Position numbers and translations under genes: made by a program. Source: Deltaproteobacteria bacterium (GTDB taxonomy: Bacteria; Desulfobacterota; Desulfobacteria; Desulfobacterales; Desulfatirhabdiaceae). From it: a stretch of DNA of 6,532 nt. The stretch spans positions 1-6,532 of the forward strand of contig JAPLJE010000571.1 in NCBI GenBank assembly GCA_026388755.1, given 5' to 3'. The notes under the pieces were generated by a model. The model had not been told where the DNA came from, searched no databases, and saw only the letters and a program-made list of their open reading frames with translations. Positions 1 to 5,045 of the stretch are shown here, piece after piece. Numbering within the stretch: the first letter of the stretch is position 1; each line of letters starts with the position of its first letter.

Positions 1-204
1 AATGGTTGCTTGAAAGGAACCCCCCCTCCCCTTTCGGAGCACCGCCAGAACCGCTGGTGGCAAGGACGGTGCTAACGATTTCCGTGTGTGAATCTGTGTG
101 AGACTTTTATTCCAAAACATGACAAAACAGGATAAAATCGGAAAAAGTATGGAATGTGAATAGTGTGTCATTGTCGTAAGTTACGGATAATTAAGGAATG
201 TAGG

Positions 205-263
205 AAACCCTGAGGTAGTGCCTGAAAATCCCCGTGTGGGCGGTTCGATTCCGTCCCTCGGCA
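205..263 (+). other. tRNA-Leu-like 3' fragment (candidate attachment site)
   Basis: The right part reads as the 3' end of a tRNA. A T-stem GGCGG (239-243) pairs with CCGTC (251-255, one G-T pair) around the T-loop TTCGATT (244-250). It is followed by CCTCGGC (256-262) and a discriminator A (263), with no encoded CCA. CCTCGGC is the usual 3' acceptor strand of tRNA-Leu genes that begin GCCGAGG. The segment CTGAGGTAGTGCC (210-222) recalls the anticodon loop (GAG) and variable-arm start of tRNA-Leu, but the anticodon stem cannot pair and no GCCGAGG lies within 100 bases upstream. It is therefore not a functional tRNA. Integrases of tyrosine-recombinase islands often use tRNA 3' ends, and the displaced copy is left at the far junction. 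In that model the island lies to the left and the original downstream DNA, with its terminator, to the right. Confidence 0.55.
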
Positions 264-277
264 CTTGAAAAATCAAT

Positions 278-310
278 GGGTTACGGCTAAATGCTGTAAC
301 CCCTTTTTCT
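278..310 (+). terminator. Rho-independent terminator after the tRNA-like fragment
   Basis: GGGTTAC (278-284) pairs perfectly with GTAACCC (296-302). The stem continues inward through G-T, G-C and C-G pairs to a 5-nt TAAAT loop, giving about 10 bp. A T-rich run CTTTTTCTTTT follows from 303. It sits 14 bases after the tRNA-like 3' end, so it is most simply the terminator of the original tRNA-Leu gene. Confidence 0.8.
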
Positions 311-323
311 TTTCTGTGTTTTT

Positions 324-342
324 TATCCAGCATCTATCCAGC
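324..342 (+). repeat. Two direct TATCCAGC repeats, 11-bp period
   Basis: TATCCAGC occurs at 324-331 and 335-342, separated by ATC, so the period is 11 bp or about one helical turn. Short direct repeats close to a tRNA attachment core can be arm-type binding sites of an integrase, but two copies can also be chance. No integrase gene is visible in the window. Confidence 0.35.
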
Positions 343-789
343 TTTTTTTCCTGCCGTGTGTAAACTTTCCAATCAAAAAACAGGACAAAAAGAAAAGTTC
401 AAGCTGTTTCCCGCTGCCCGGCCTGATAAGGTTTCAACCCGGCTTGATTGTTTCGGCTCTCTCATGGCCCCGTGCTGCCCGTTTCGGCTATTGACCCATA
501 AAACCCCATTCGGAAAGATTCCGAAGCCTGCTGGTGGCTCTGAGTGGCCCGGCTGATTCACAAGATAAGGGAAAAATCCTTCTTTGTCCTGCTGCTGTTC
601 CGTTCGGTTTCCAGTGCATATCATCACATGGCCCACGCCCTGAAAACGTCAACTTGCGGCACATCAATCTATAATCCAGTTCGGATGATGATGGCTTCGA
701 TTCACCATTGCGACGCAAAAGCGTAAACAGCCATTGAAGCAGTTGCAAGTGCCTGTAGTGACGCTGGACAGCCGATCAGCCTTCAGTCG

Positions 790-839
790 ATAGGATCTTT
801 CCTGTGAATGCGAAACGCTTGCAGGATGACAGATCCTAT
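790..839. repeat. Nested inverted repeat (hairpin of about 50 bases)
   Basis: ATAGGATCT (790-798) is the exact reverse complement of AGATCCTAT (831-839). Inside it, CCTG (801-804) pairs with CAGG (822-825) and GCG (810-812) with CGC (816-818) around an AAA loop. The three helices nest in order, giving a long stem with internal loops. There is no T-run on either side, so it is not a typical terminator. It could be a recombinase or regulator site or a structured RNA. Confidence 0.5.
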
Positions 840-1002
840 ATACAATTGGTTATAAGATATTGTTATAATGAGAATATTGTGATCGGATAGGGTGGAAAAC
901 ATAACCGGTTGGTGGATTACCCATCACTTGCTTGAAACGTTGTTTGATCGCGGCGGACTGGAATAAAAAGCATTCTTTTTGCGGGAGACGGAAAACGAAA
1001 AC

Positions 1003-1025
1003 GGGGGTTAAGTACTTAGGCCCCC
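1003..1025. repeat. G-run/C-run hairpin with TAAGTACTTA core
   Basis: GGGGG (1003-1007) faces CCCCC (1021-1025, within a run of seven C), and between them lies the perfect palindrome TAAGTACTTA (1009-1018). Allowing one T-G pair and a one-base bulge, the whole segment folds on itself. No T-run follows on either strand, and no gene nearby gives it a clear role. Confidence 0.4.
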
Positions 1026-1546
1026 CCATTCTATATAACGCCCTCCTGTAAATTTCCAATATAGCCAGCCTTTTTTGATACATAGCTTGCGGCCCTGGTG
1101 TTGTTGACCTGATTCCAGAAGCAAAAATGGCAACATCATTTACAGCCCAGCCTGAATGATATTCAACATCCCCCGATCGGGAAACTAGTTTTTCAAACAC
1201 AAGATATTATTGTTGACAGATAATGTTGAACTTCATACATGGATAATGTTAATTTTGGCCTGCTGTGCAATGTTTTTTCAACTTCGGCGGAAACAATGCG
1301 TTTTCGGTCGATCATTTTGTCTAGTGTTTGGGGTCTGCGACTGCCTGCAAAACCGCTTAAATGCTGGGTCGTGTTTTTACACTCAAGACAAAATGAAACC
1401 TTTTGTCTAATGTTTTTCAGATCAGCCGCAAAATAAAGTTGTCCCATCGGAGGAGGCAAGAAAAAGACAGGTGGGCACACCTTCAAGCAGGCGAAAGGAG
1501 AAGGCAAAGGTGGGATTGTTCCTGTGCTGTATTATTGCAGTAATAA

Positions 1547-1575
1547 TTGACAGTTGATCTGTAATATTTTACATA
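1547..1575 (+). promoter_or_regulatory. Weak candidate promoter
   Basis: A perfect -35 hexamer TTGACA (1547-1552) is followed after 17 bases by TACATA (1570-1575), a poor -10. It lies over 300 bases upstream of the first PilZ gene, and the TTATGCGGA element intervenes. Just downstream is the dyad ATGAAT-CA-ATTCAT (1587-1600), a possible operator. Sequence pattern only. Confidence 0.25.
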
Positions 1576-1715
1576 TCTACTTGAAAATGAATCAATTCAT
1601 TCATTTGATGTTCACGTTTTCTTTCTGTATAACAAGCATGCAAGAACTCTTGACAGTCGGGCGTTCACAGTCCGGAGGACAGACATTGAAACGATTAAAG
1701 TATGTCATGTTATAC

Positions 1716-1855
1716 TGATCCGCATAAGATGCCGTAATAAACTGCTAAACTGGCAGTAACCAATTGAATGCAAAGATGTTAACACGCCTTCAGCAAGAAA
1801 TATCACGGCGTATTATGCGGACAGGAAACAAGATTTTCACATGTTATGCGGATCA
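1716..1855. repeat. Compound inverted-repeat element with TTATGCGGA motifs
   Basis: TGATCCGCATAA (1716-1727) is the exact reverse complement of TTATGCGGATCA (1844-1855). A third, direct copy TTATGCGGAC lies at 1813-1822, 31 bases before the right one. The left arm can alternatively pair with this copy: CCGCATAA-gat-GCCGT (1720-1735) against ACGGC-gta-TTATGCGG (1805-1820), 13 bp with a symmetric 3-nt internal loop. A small hairpin ACTGC/GCAGT (1741-1745, 1753-1757) nests inside. The octamer CATGTTAT also occurs at both ends (1706-1713 and 1840-1847). The total span of 140 bp, without coding capacity, suits a small non-autonomous mobile element or a recombination site; a regulatory dyad array is the alternative. 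It abuts the first PilZ gene. Confidence 0.5.
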
Positions 1856-1893
1856 ATCTATTTATTGTTAGACAACCTACAAGGCGTATCCCA

Positions 1894-2418
1894 ATGTCCA
1901 CTACCTCAGAGACTCTGATACCACAACCAATTTGCCCCAGGTGTCACAGCGGCTTCGTGAGGCGCTCCCGCCGGACAGGTCTCGTTGATCACTTGATCAG
2001 TTCATTCTCGATCTACCCTTTTCGATGCCAGCTTTGCAAACACAGATTCCACCGCATCCGGAAAGGCCTCACGTTTAAAAGAATTGATGAAGACCGACGC
2101 GAATACGAACGTCTTCCAGTAAATCTCACCACAACCTTCACCATCGGTACTGTCCGTGGGCAAGGTGGGGTAAAGGATATTTCTATGGCAGGTTGCTCAC
2201 TCGGCACGGAGACATACCTTGAGGTAGGGGATATTTTGCACATTGAATTGCAACTCCCCAATCAAACCGACCCTGTCGATATAGAAGCGGCCATTCTGCG
2301 AAGTGCCTACTCGAATCATGCAAGGATAGAATTTCTTCGGTTCGAAAGTGGCAACAGGGAGCGACTGCAACATTATATTCGTGAGCTAATTTCCGACGCT
2401 CCTTCTAGAAAGGCCTGA
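1894..2418 (+). CDS. PilZ domain protein with N-terminal zinc-ribbon-like motif
   Basis: A predicted cytoplasmic c-di-GMP receptor of 174 residues. The N-terminal part has two CxxC pairs (C14/C17 and C45/C48) separated by 27 mostly basic and aromatic residues, which suggests a bound zinc. A PilZ domain follows with both canonical ligand motifs: RxxxR within RREYER (R69 to R73) and DxSxxG as DISMAG (95-100). A short helical tail ends the protein. In known PilZ domains these motifs bind dimeric c-di-GMP; the output partner cannot be read from sequence. I chose the ATG at 1894 because AAGG (1881-1884) lies 9 bases ahead. An in-frame ATG at 1846 would add 16 residues, but it lies inside the inverted repeat and lacks a well-spaced ribosome binding site. 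No neighbour is close enough to form an operon. The family call is firm; the zinc binding is inferred. Confidence 0.88.
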   Translation: MSTTSETLIPQPICPRCHSGFVRRSRRTGLVDHLISSFSIYPFRCQLCKHRFHRIRKGLTFKRIDEDRREYERLPVNLTTTFTIGTVRGQGGVKDISMAGCSLGTETYLEVGDILHIELQLPNQTDPVDIEAAILRSAYSNHARIEFLRFESGNRERLQHYIRELISDAPSRKA

Positions 2419-2697
2419 TTTGTGGTCTGGCTTGCCTAACCCTCTACTCAACTCGGACACCGCCTGCATTGCCTTCCGTTCTTTCTCTTCATTCCACTTC
2501 CTCGTCTCCGCTCAGAGCCTCGGTGCAGGCGGGGCCGGTTAGCTTCTTTCGTTAGAGTGCTCTCAATATCAGTAATATATATCACCTCAACGCCAAAGTT
2601 TTTCAAACCGCGCCAATTATGAGAACTATAGACAAAATAAACCAGAGTGTCTAGTGTTCCTTGAGGCGGGCGCTGCATTGACCCAAAAGTATGGGGA

Positions 2698-2922
2698 TTA
2701 TCGTTTTACAACTTCCGGATCAGGATGCACCGGCACGGGCTGATAACTGTGCAGATGGTCGGCAGCTTTCTGGGCATGTGATGCTGCGGTAAAGATTGCC
2801 CATTTGTCCTCTTTCAAAACCTCGACGTGGAAGCCGGTTTCATCAATCCCTTGACAACTTGATCCCGGATGAGGTTTATTATAATCTTTCTCATCTTGCG
2901 GAGGCGGCCTGATACCACCCAC
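2698..2922 (-). CDS. Hypothetical small protein (doubtful)
   Basis: A 74-residue frame starting with GTG at 2922 and containing no internal Met. I do not recognise it. The second half (roughly residues 30 to 74) has a natural soluble-protein composition, with a stretch like FHVEVLKEDKWAIF followed by a helix-like AASHAQKAADHLHSY and a proline-rich end. The first 25 residues look less natural. No ribosome binding site precedes the GTG, so it may be the 3' remnant of a longer gene whose start is lost. No neighbour suggests a function. Confidence 0.3.
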   Translation of the reverse strand: MGGIRPPPQDEKDYNKPHPGSSCQGIDETGFHVEVLKEDKWAIFTAASHAQKAADHLHSYQPVPVHPDPEVVKR

Positions 2923-2948
2923 TGAAAATCGGCTTAGAGCTTAATTTA

Positions 2949-2972
2949 CCCCAGGCTGTCCAGCCTTTGGGG
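2949..2972. repeat. Hairpin CCCCA-GGCTG / CAGCC-TT-TGGGG
   Basis: CCCCA (2949-2953) and GGCTG (2954-2958) pair with CAGCC (2961-2965) and TGGGG (2968-2972), leaving a TT bulge. The stem has 9-10 bp and is GC-rich. No uridine tract follows on the plus strand (TCCAGCGCC follows). On the minus strand the hairpin lies upstream of the doubtful ORF, so a terminator role is not clear. Confidence 0.4.
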
Positions 2973-3023
2973 TCCAGCGCCTTTATTCTAGTCACTTATC
3001 AGGAAATTGGCTCGAAAATGTTC

Positions 3024-3053
3024 TTGACAGCTTCTTTGACAGATGTTTATATG
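3024..3053 (+). promoter_or_regulatory. Candidate sigma-70-type promoter for the second PilZ gene
   Basis: TTGACA (3024-3029) matches the -35 consensus fully, and TATATG (3048-3053) is a 4/6 -10 at 18-base spacing. A second TTGACA at 3036-3041 repeats 12 bases later without a well-placed -10. Transcription would start about 95 bases before the ATG at 3157. No operator or riboswitch is evident in the leader. Confidence 0.4.
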
Positions 3054-3156
3054 AAGATAATTAATTTTCATCCTTCGTTGTACTCGCTCCTACCATGGCT
3101 GTTAGTAACATTTTCTTATCCGCGATCTTTTCGTTTTAGGCTAAAGGATGTGTATC

Positions 3157-3615
3157 ATGAATACAGATAAAAACCTGAAAGATGATTCAAAGCTGTTAGA
3201 AATGATCAGCCAGAAGATTAAGAATTTTTCTGATGCACAAAAGCAGCATTTGATAAATTGCGTTGATAGTGTAGAAAAAAGAGGCGGAAAAAGAAACACG
3301 GATAGAAGATATATCAAAGTCAGCGTGGATTATTCCGTCAAAGACAATATTTATTCCGACACGATTGAAAATATCTGCCCCGGAGGTGCATTCATCAGAA
3401 CAACAAGGCCCATTCAGGTCGGCGATTCAACAACCATGGTTGCTGCCATTCCCGGTCTTGATGGTAATTTATTAATGAAAGGAAAAATCATCCGGCGATC
3501 GGAGGAGGGTATTGCCATAAAATTTTTCGAAGAGGAGGGTATCGGCATAAAATTTTTCGAAGAACATAAAGAAATATTGGGCGATGACTTTAATCAAGTA
3601 TTTAAGTGTGAGTGA
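3157..3615 (+). CDS. PilZ domain protein with internal tandem duplication
   Basis: A 152-residue soluble protein. Residues 1-42 are mainly helical and charged. A PilZ domain follows at about 48-135: DRRYIKVSVDY (49-59) corresponds to the usual RxxxR segment but carries Lys at the second Arg position (R50 to K54), and ENICPGGAFI (71-80) corresponds to NxSxxGG with Cys for Ser. c-di-GMP binding may therefore be weakened or lost. The last strand motif is doubled: EEGIAIKFFE (116-125) is followed immediately by EEGIGIKFFE (126-135). The ATG at 3157 is preceded by AAAGGA (3143-3148) at 8 bases, which favours it over the in-frame ATG at 3148 that overlaps this site. It is not closely similar to the first PilZ protein, so the pair is not a recent gene duplication. 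It appears to be transcribed alone. Confidence 0.85.
   Translation: MNTDKNLKDDSKLLEMISQKIKNFSDAQKQHLINCVDSVEKRGGKRNTDRRYIKVSVDYSVKDNIYSDTIENICPGGAFIRTTRPIQVGDSTTMVAAIPGLDGNLLMKGKIIRRSEEGIAIKFFEEEGIGIKFFEEHKEILGDDFNQVFKCE
3502..3561 (+). repeat. 30-bp in-frame tandem duplication inside the PilZ gene
   Basis: Two adjacent 30-bp units (3502-3531 and 3532-3561) differ at only two positions (ATTGCC against ATCGGC in the middle). Each encodes EEGI[A/G]IKFFE. The length is a multiple of three, so the frame is kept and ten residues are added to the domain end. The near identity, including synonymous positions, points to a recent slippage or unequal-exchange event. Confidence 0.9.
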
Positions 3616-3705
3616 ACATAAATCCCACAAACTTCATATCCTGCATCAATCGGCTCACCCCAAATCATGATCTGGCAGTGTGTTTCACCGTTCCCTCTCC
3701 TTTAT

Positions 3706-3880
3706 ATGGCATTTGTACACAGTAGCGCGGTCCGCATGCCTTCACGCATCTTCTGTTTTGATGAGCCATTTAAGGCTCCCCTCATCTTCAACCGTATGCC
3801 GGGATTTCAGATTTAAGGAAATCGTTAAACTGATTCAGACGGACTCCAAGTTGAAAGTGCATATTGTGGGGAGAAGATAA
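3706..3880 (+). pseudogene. Decayed remnant resembling an OmpA-family envelope protein
   Basis: Two partial matches to one protein type lie in adjacent frames. The frame from the ATG at 3706 ends FDEPFKAPLIFNRMPGFQI then stop at 3814-3816; the PL-x-RMPG-x-x-I pattern resembles the N-terminal part of OmpA-family proteins common in deltaproteobacteria. In another frame, from 3812, comes FKEIVKLIQTDSKLKVHIVG (3812-3871) followed by RR and stop; this resembles the first helix and strand of the OmpA-like peptidoglycan-binding domain, where HTDN would normally follow the last G. The large middle part and the domain end are missing, so it would be an internal deletion plus truncation. Recognition is from memory and the matches are short. 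It fills the gap between the second PilZ gene and the membrane-protein gene. Confidence 0.4.
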
Positions 3881-3964
3881 ACCATGGACTCAAGAAATAG
3901 TTTGTGAAAGAATGAGTTGACTGCTCTTTCTTTAATTCTTGATAGTAGATAAGGGCTATCCTGT

Positions 3965-4474
3965 ATGAATAGATTCTCAAGCAAAACAACAAATCCAACC
4001 GCACAATGGCGATTTCCGCACCCCACTGCCTTTGCAAATTATCTTGGAATTGTAAGAGTAGTGAGTATGGTTGTCTTGTTATTGATTGGCTGGCTCGACT
4101 ATATTACTGGATACGAGATTGGCTTTTTCATCTTCTACTTTATTCCGGTGGCAATTGCAGCCTGGTATTGCGGTCCCAAAGACGGAATATGCATCGCCAT
4201 AGCGTCTGCTGTCTGCTGGTATCTTTCAGATCGTTTTACATATCATCCCTATTCTCGAGCCTATCTTATCTACTGGGAGATGTTCATAAGATTGATCTCT
4301 TTCCTGACAACAGCCATGACCCTTTCAAAAATCAGGAATTTAGTGCTTAGCGAAGAACGGATGACTACCGAATTGATCAAAACACGCAGCCAACTTTCAA
4401 AATATACAGGGAATTTTGAAGTGAATCGTTCCGAACCCTCTCCCCTTGACACCAGCAAGAACAATTCAAAATGA
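3965..4474 (+). CDS. Small membrane protein resembling a sensor-kinase input module
   Basis: A 169-residue inner-membrane protein with four likely transmembrane segments (about 27-47, 52-69, 73-88 and 103-122), followed by a charged helical tail (about 124-147, possible coiled coil) and a polar Ser/Asn-rich end. The segment D45-Y46-I47-T48-G49-Y50-E51 leading into F54-F59 and P61, then W67-Y68 and a conserved-looking G70, resembles the N-terminal membrane part of some sensor histidine kinases and diguanylate cyclases in this phylum, where the helix after the last membrane pass leads into the catalytic domain. Here the protein stops after that helix: there is no HisKA, GGDEF or other output domain. 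It could be a stand-alone accessory or a truncated sensor. The start is supported by AAGGG (3951-3955), 9 bases ahead. The next gene starts 100 bases later. Confidence 0.72.
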   Translation: MNRFSSKTTNPTAQWRFPHPTAFANYLGIVRVVSMVVLLLIGWLDYITGYEIGFFIFYFIPVAIAAWYCGPKDGICIAIASAVCWYLSDRFTYHPYSRAYLIYWEMFIRLISFLTTAMTLSKIRNLVLSEERMTTELIKTRSQLSKYTGNFEVNRSEPSPLDTSKNNSK

Positions 4475-4508
4475 CCGACAGGCAGGCAAGGCGCCATAGG
4501 CCATCTAA

Positions 4509-4536
4509 TTAATGGACTTAGCAGTATTTTTATAAT
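4509..4536 (+). promoter_or_regulatory. Candidate promoter upstream of the cupin gene
   Basis: A perfect -10 hexamer TATAAT (4531-4536) lies 39 bases before the cupin ATG. The best -35 at 16-base spacing is TTAATG (4509-4514), only 3/6, so the promoter is uncertain. The cupin gene also has a strong AGGAGG (4565-4570). Confidence 0.35.
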
Positions 4537-4574
4537 TGTGATTTAACGATGTCTTAAATCAGTCAGGAGGAGTA

Positions 4575-5024
4575 ATGAAAAGAGTTCAATGGATTATTGT
4601 AGTTTTGCTGCTGCTGGTACAGAGCAGCACCGTACAGACGGAAGAATACAGTAATTTAGAGGTGAAAAAACTGCTAACCTCTACAACATCCAGTAATGGT
4701 CAGCAACTCTCATATCTTCGAACGGATCATCCTGAAGTAACAGTTCTTGTTATTCGTATTCCTTCAGGGGGTTCAACCGGCTGGCATCAGCATCCCGTGC
4801 CGGTTTATGCATACATGCTGGAAGGGTCCCTCACCGTGGAAATGAAAGACGGCAAAACATATGAATTCAAAAAAGGGGAGGTGATTCTTGAAGAGATGAA
4901 CGCCCTGCACAACGGTTATAATTCCGGCAGTGATACGGCAAGTCTTGTTGTTTTTTATACCGGGGCAGTGGGTATGCCAATCGTTATTAAGGAAGAGCCT
5001 CAGGCAACCACAGCGCTGAAATGA
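4575..5024 (+). CDS. Exported single-domain cupin protein
   Basis: A 149-residue protein with an N-terminal signal-type segment (K2-R3, then hydrophobic 6-15) and a cupin barrel over about residues 55-130. Motif 1 is GWHQHPVPVYAYMLEG (69-84) with H71 and H73; the glutamate expected 4-5 residues after the second His is replaced (V77/Y78). Motif 2 is G101...N109-A-L-H112...N116, retaining the third His but with no Pro. Three His metal ligands therefore remain while the Glu ligand is absent, as in several non-enzymatic or divergent cupins. Export implies a periplasmic or membrane-anchored location; no lipobox Cys is seen. The substrate is unknown. The start is secured by AGGAGG (4565-4570). The gene converges on rsmG, whose stop lies 21 bases away, and no terminator is apparent between them. 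Confidence 0.85.
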   Translation: MKRVQWIIVVLLLLVQSSTVQTEEYSNLEVKKLLTSTTSSNGQQLSYLRTDHPEVTVLVIRIPSGGSTGWHQHPVPVYAYMLEGSLTVEMKDGKTYEFKKGEVILEEMNALHNGYNSGSDTASLVVFYTGAVGMPIVIKEEPQATTALK

Positions 5025-5045
5025 AGATATCTTCTTTCGAAGGGT

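Larger units (their letters stand above)
343..1546. other. Gene-poor stretch without a supportable gene
   Basis: About 1.2 kb in which no reading frame resembles a protein family I know. The longest frames are on the minus strand: 850-1200 (GTG start) and 1193-1507, overlapping by 8 bases. Both lack a ribosome binding site, and their products (116 and 104 residues) show no recognisable motif. A third minus-strand frame (488-748) would start with TTG and also lacks a ribosome binding site. The region holds inverted repeats at 790-839 and 1003-1025, and an isolated GGAGGAGG (1449-1456) with no start codon at useful spacing. Its position next to a tRNA-like junction suggests degraded island or intergenic DNA, which is inference. 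Confidence 0.5.
2419..3023. other. Mostly non-coding stretch between the two PilZ genes
   Basis: About 600 bases without a secure gene. It contains an inverted repeat CCGCCTGCA/TGCAGGCGG (2460-2468 and 2524-2532), a doubtful small minus-strand ORF (2698-2922) and a hairpin (2949-2972). On the minus strand an open frame of about 40 codons, running from about 2508 into the end of the PilZ gene, encodes a charged peptide (including KWNEEKERKAMQ) but has no start signal. It may be the tail of a decayed gene. Confidence 0.4.

Noticed and set aside
39..72. GCACCG/CGGTGC stem with inner CCAG/CTGG as an RNA gene or tmRNA end
   Set aside because: The fold leaves a large one-sided bulge and there is no T-arm or other tmRNA feature; left unassigned.
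356..748. Short frames on both strands (356-556, 373-636, 488-748, 544-726)
   Set aside because: They overlap one another, lack ribosome binding sites and show no recognisable motif; the longest minus-strand one needs a TTG start.
1449..1456. Perfect GGAGGAGG ribosome-binding-like site
   Set aside because: No start codon opens a useful frame at 5-12 bases downstream; the GTG about 14 bases away leads only to a short unrecognised peptide.
850..1507. Two overlapping minus-strand frames as a small operon or a frameshifted gene
   Set aside because: There is no family resemblance, the downstream one has only a GTG start, and neither has a ribosome site. Described under the gene-poor stretch instead.
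1716..1855. Integron attC site
   Set aside because: The length suits, but the right box reads GTTATGC, not GTTRRRY, and the left box reads GCATAAG, not RYYYAAC. The pairing also extends outside the boxes, which attC sites do not do.
2013..2261. Minus-strand frame inside the first PilZ gene
   Set aside because: It is a shadow of the real gene on the plus strand, which has clear PilZ motifs.
2460..2532. Inverted repeat CCGCCTGCA/TGCAGGCGG as element ends
   Set aside because: The arms are only 9 bp, 55 bases apart, with no target duplication or nested structure; chance is possible.
5023..5034. Palindrome GAAGATATCTTC at the end of the cupin gene as a terminator
   Set aside because: It is AT-rich, has no loop or T-run, and includes the stop codon, so a terminator is unlikely.
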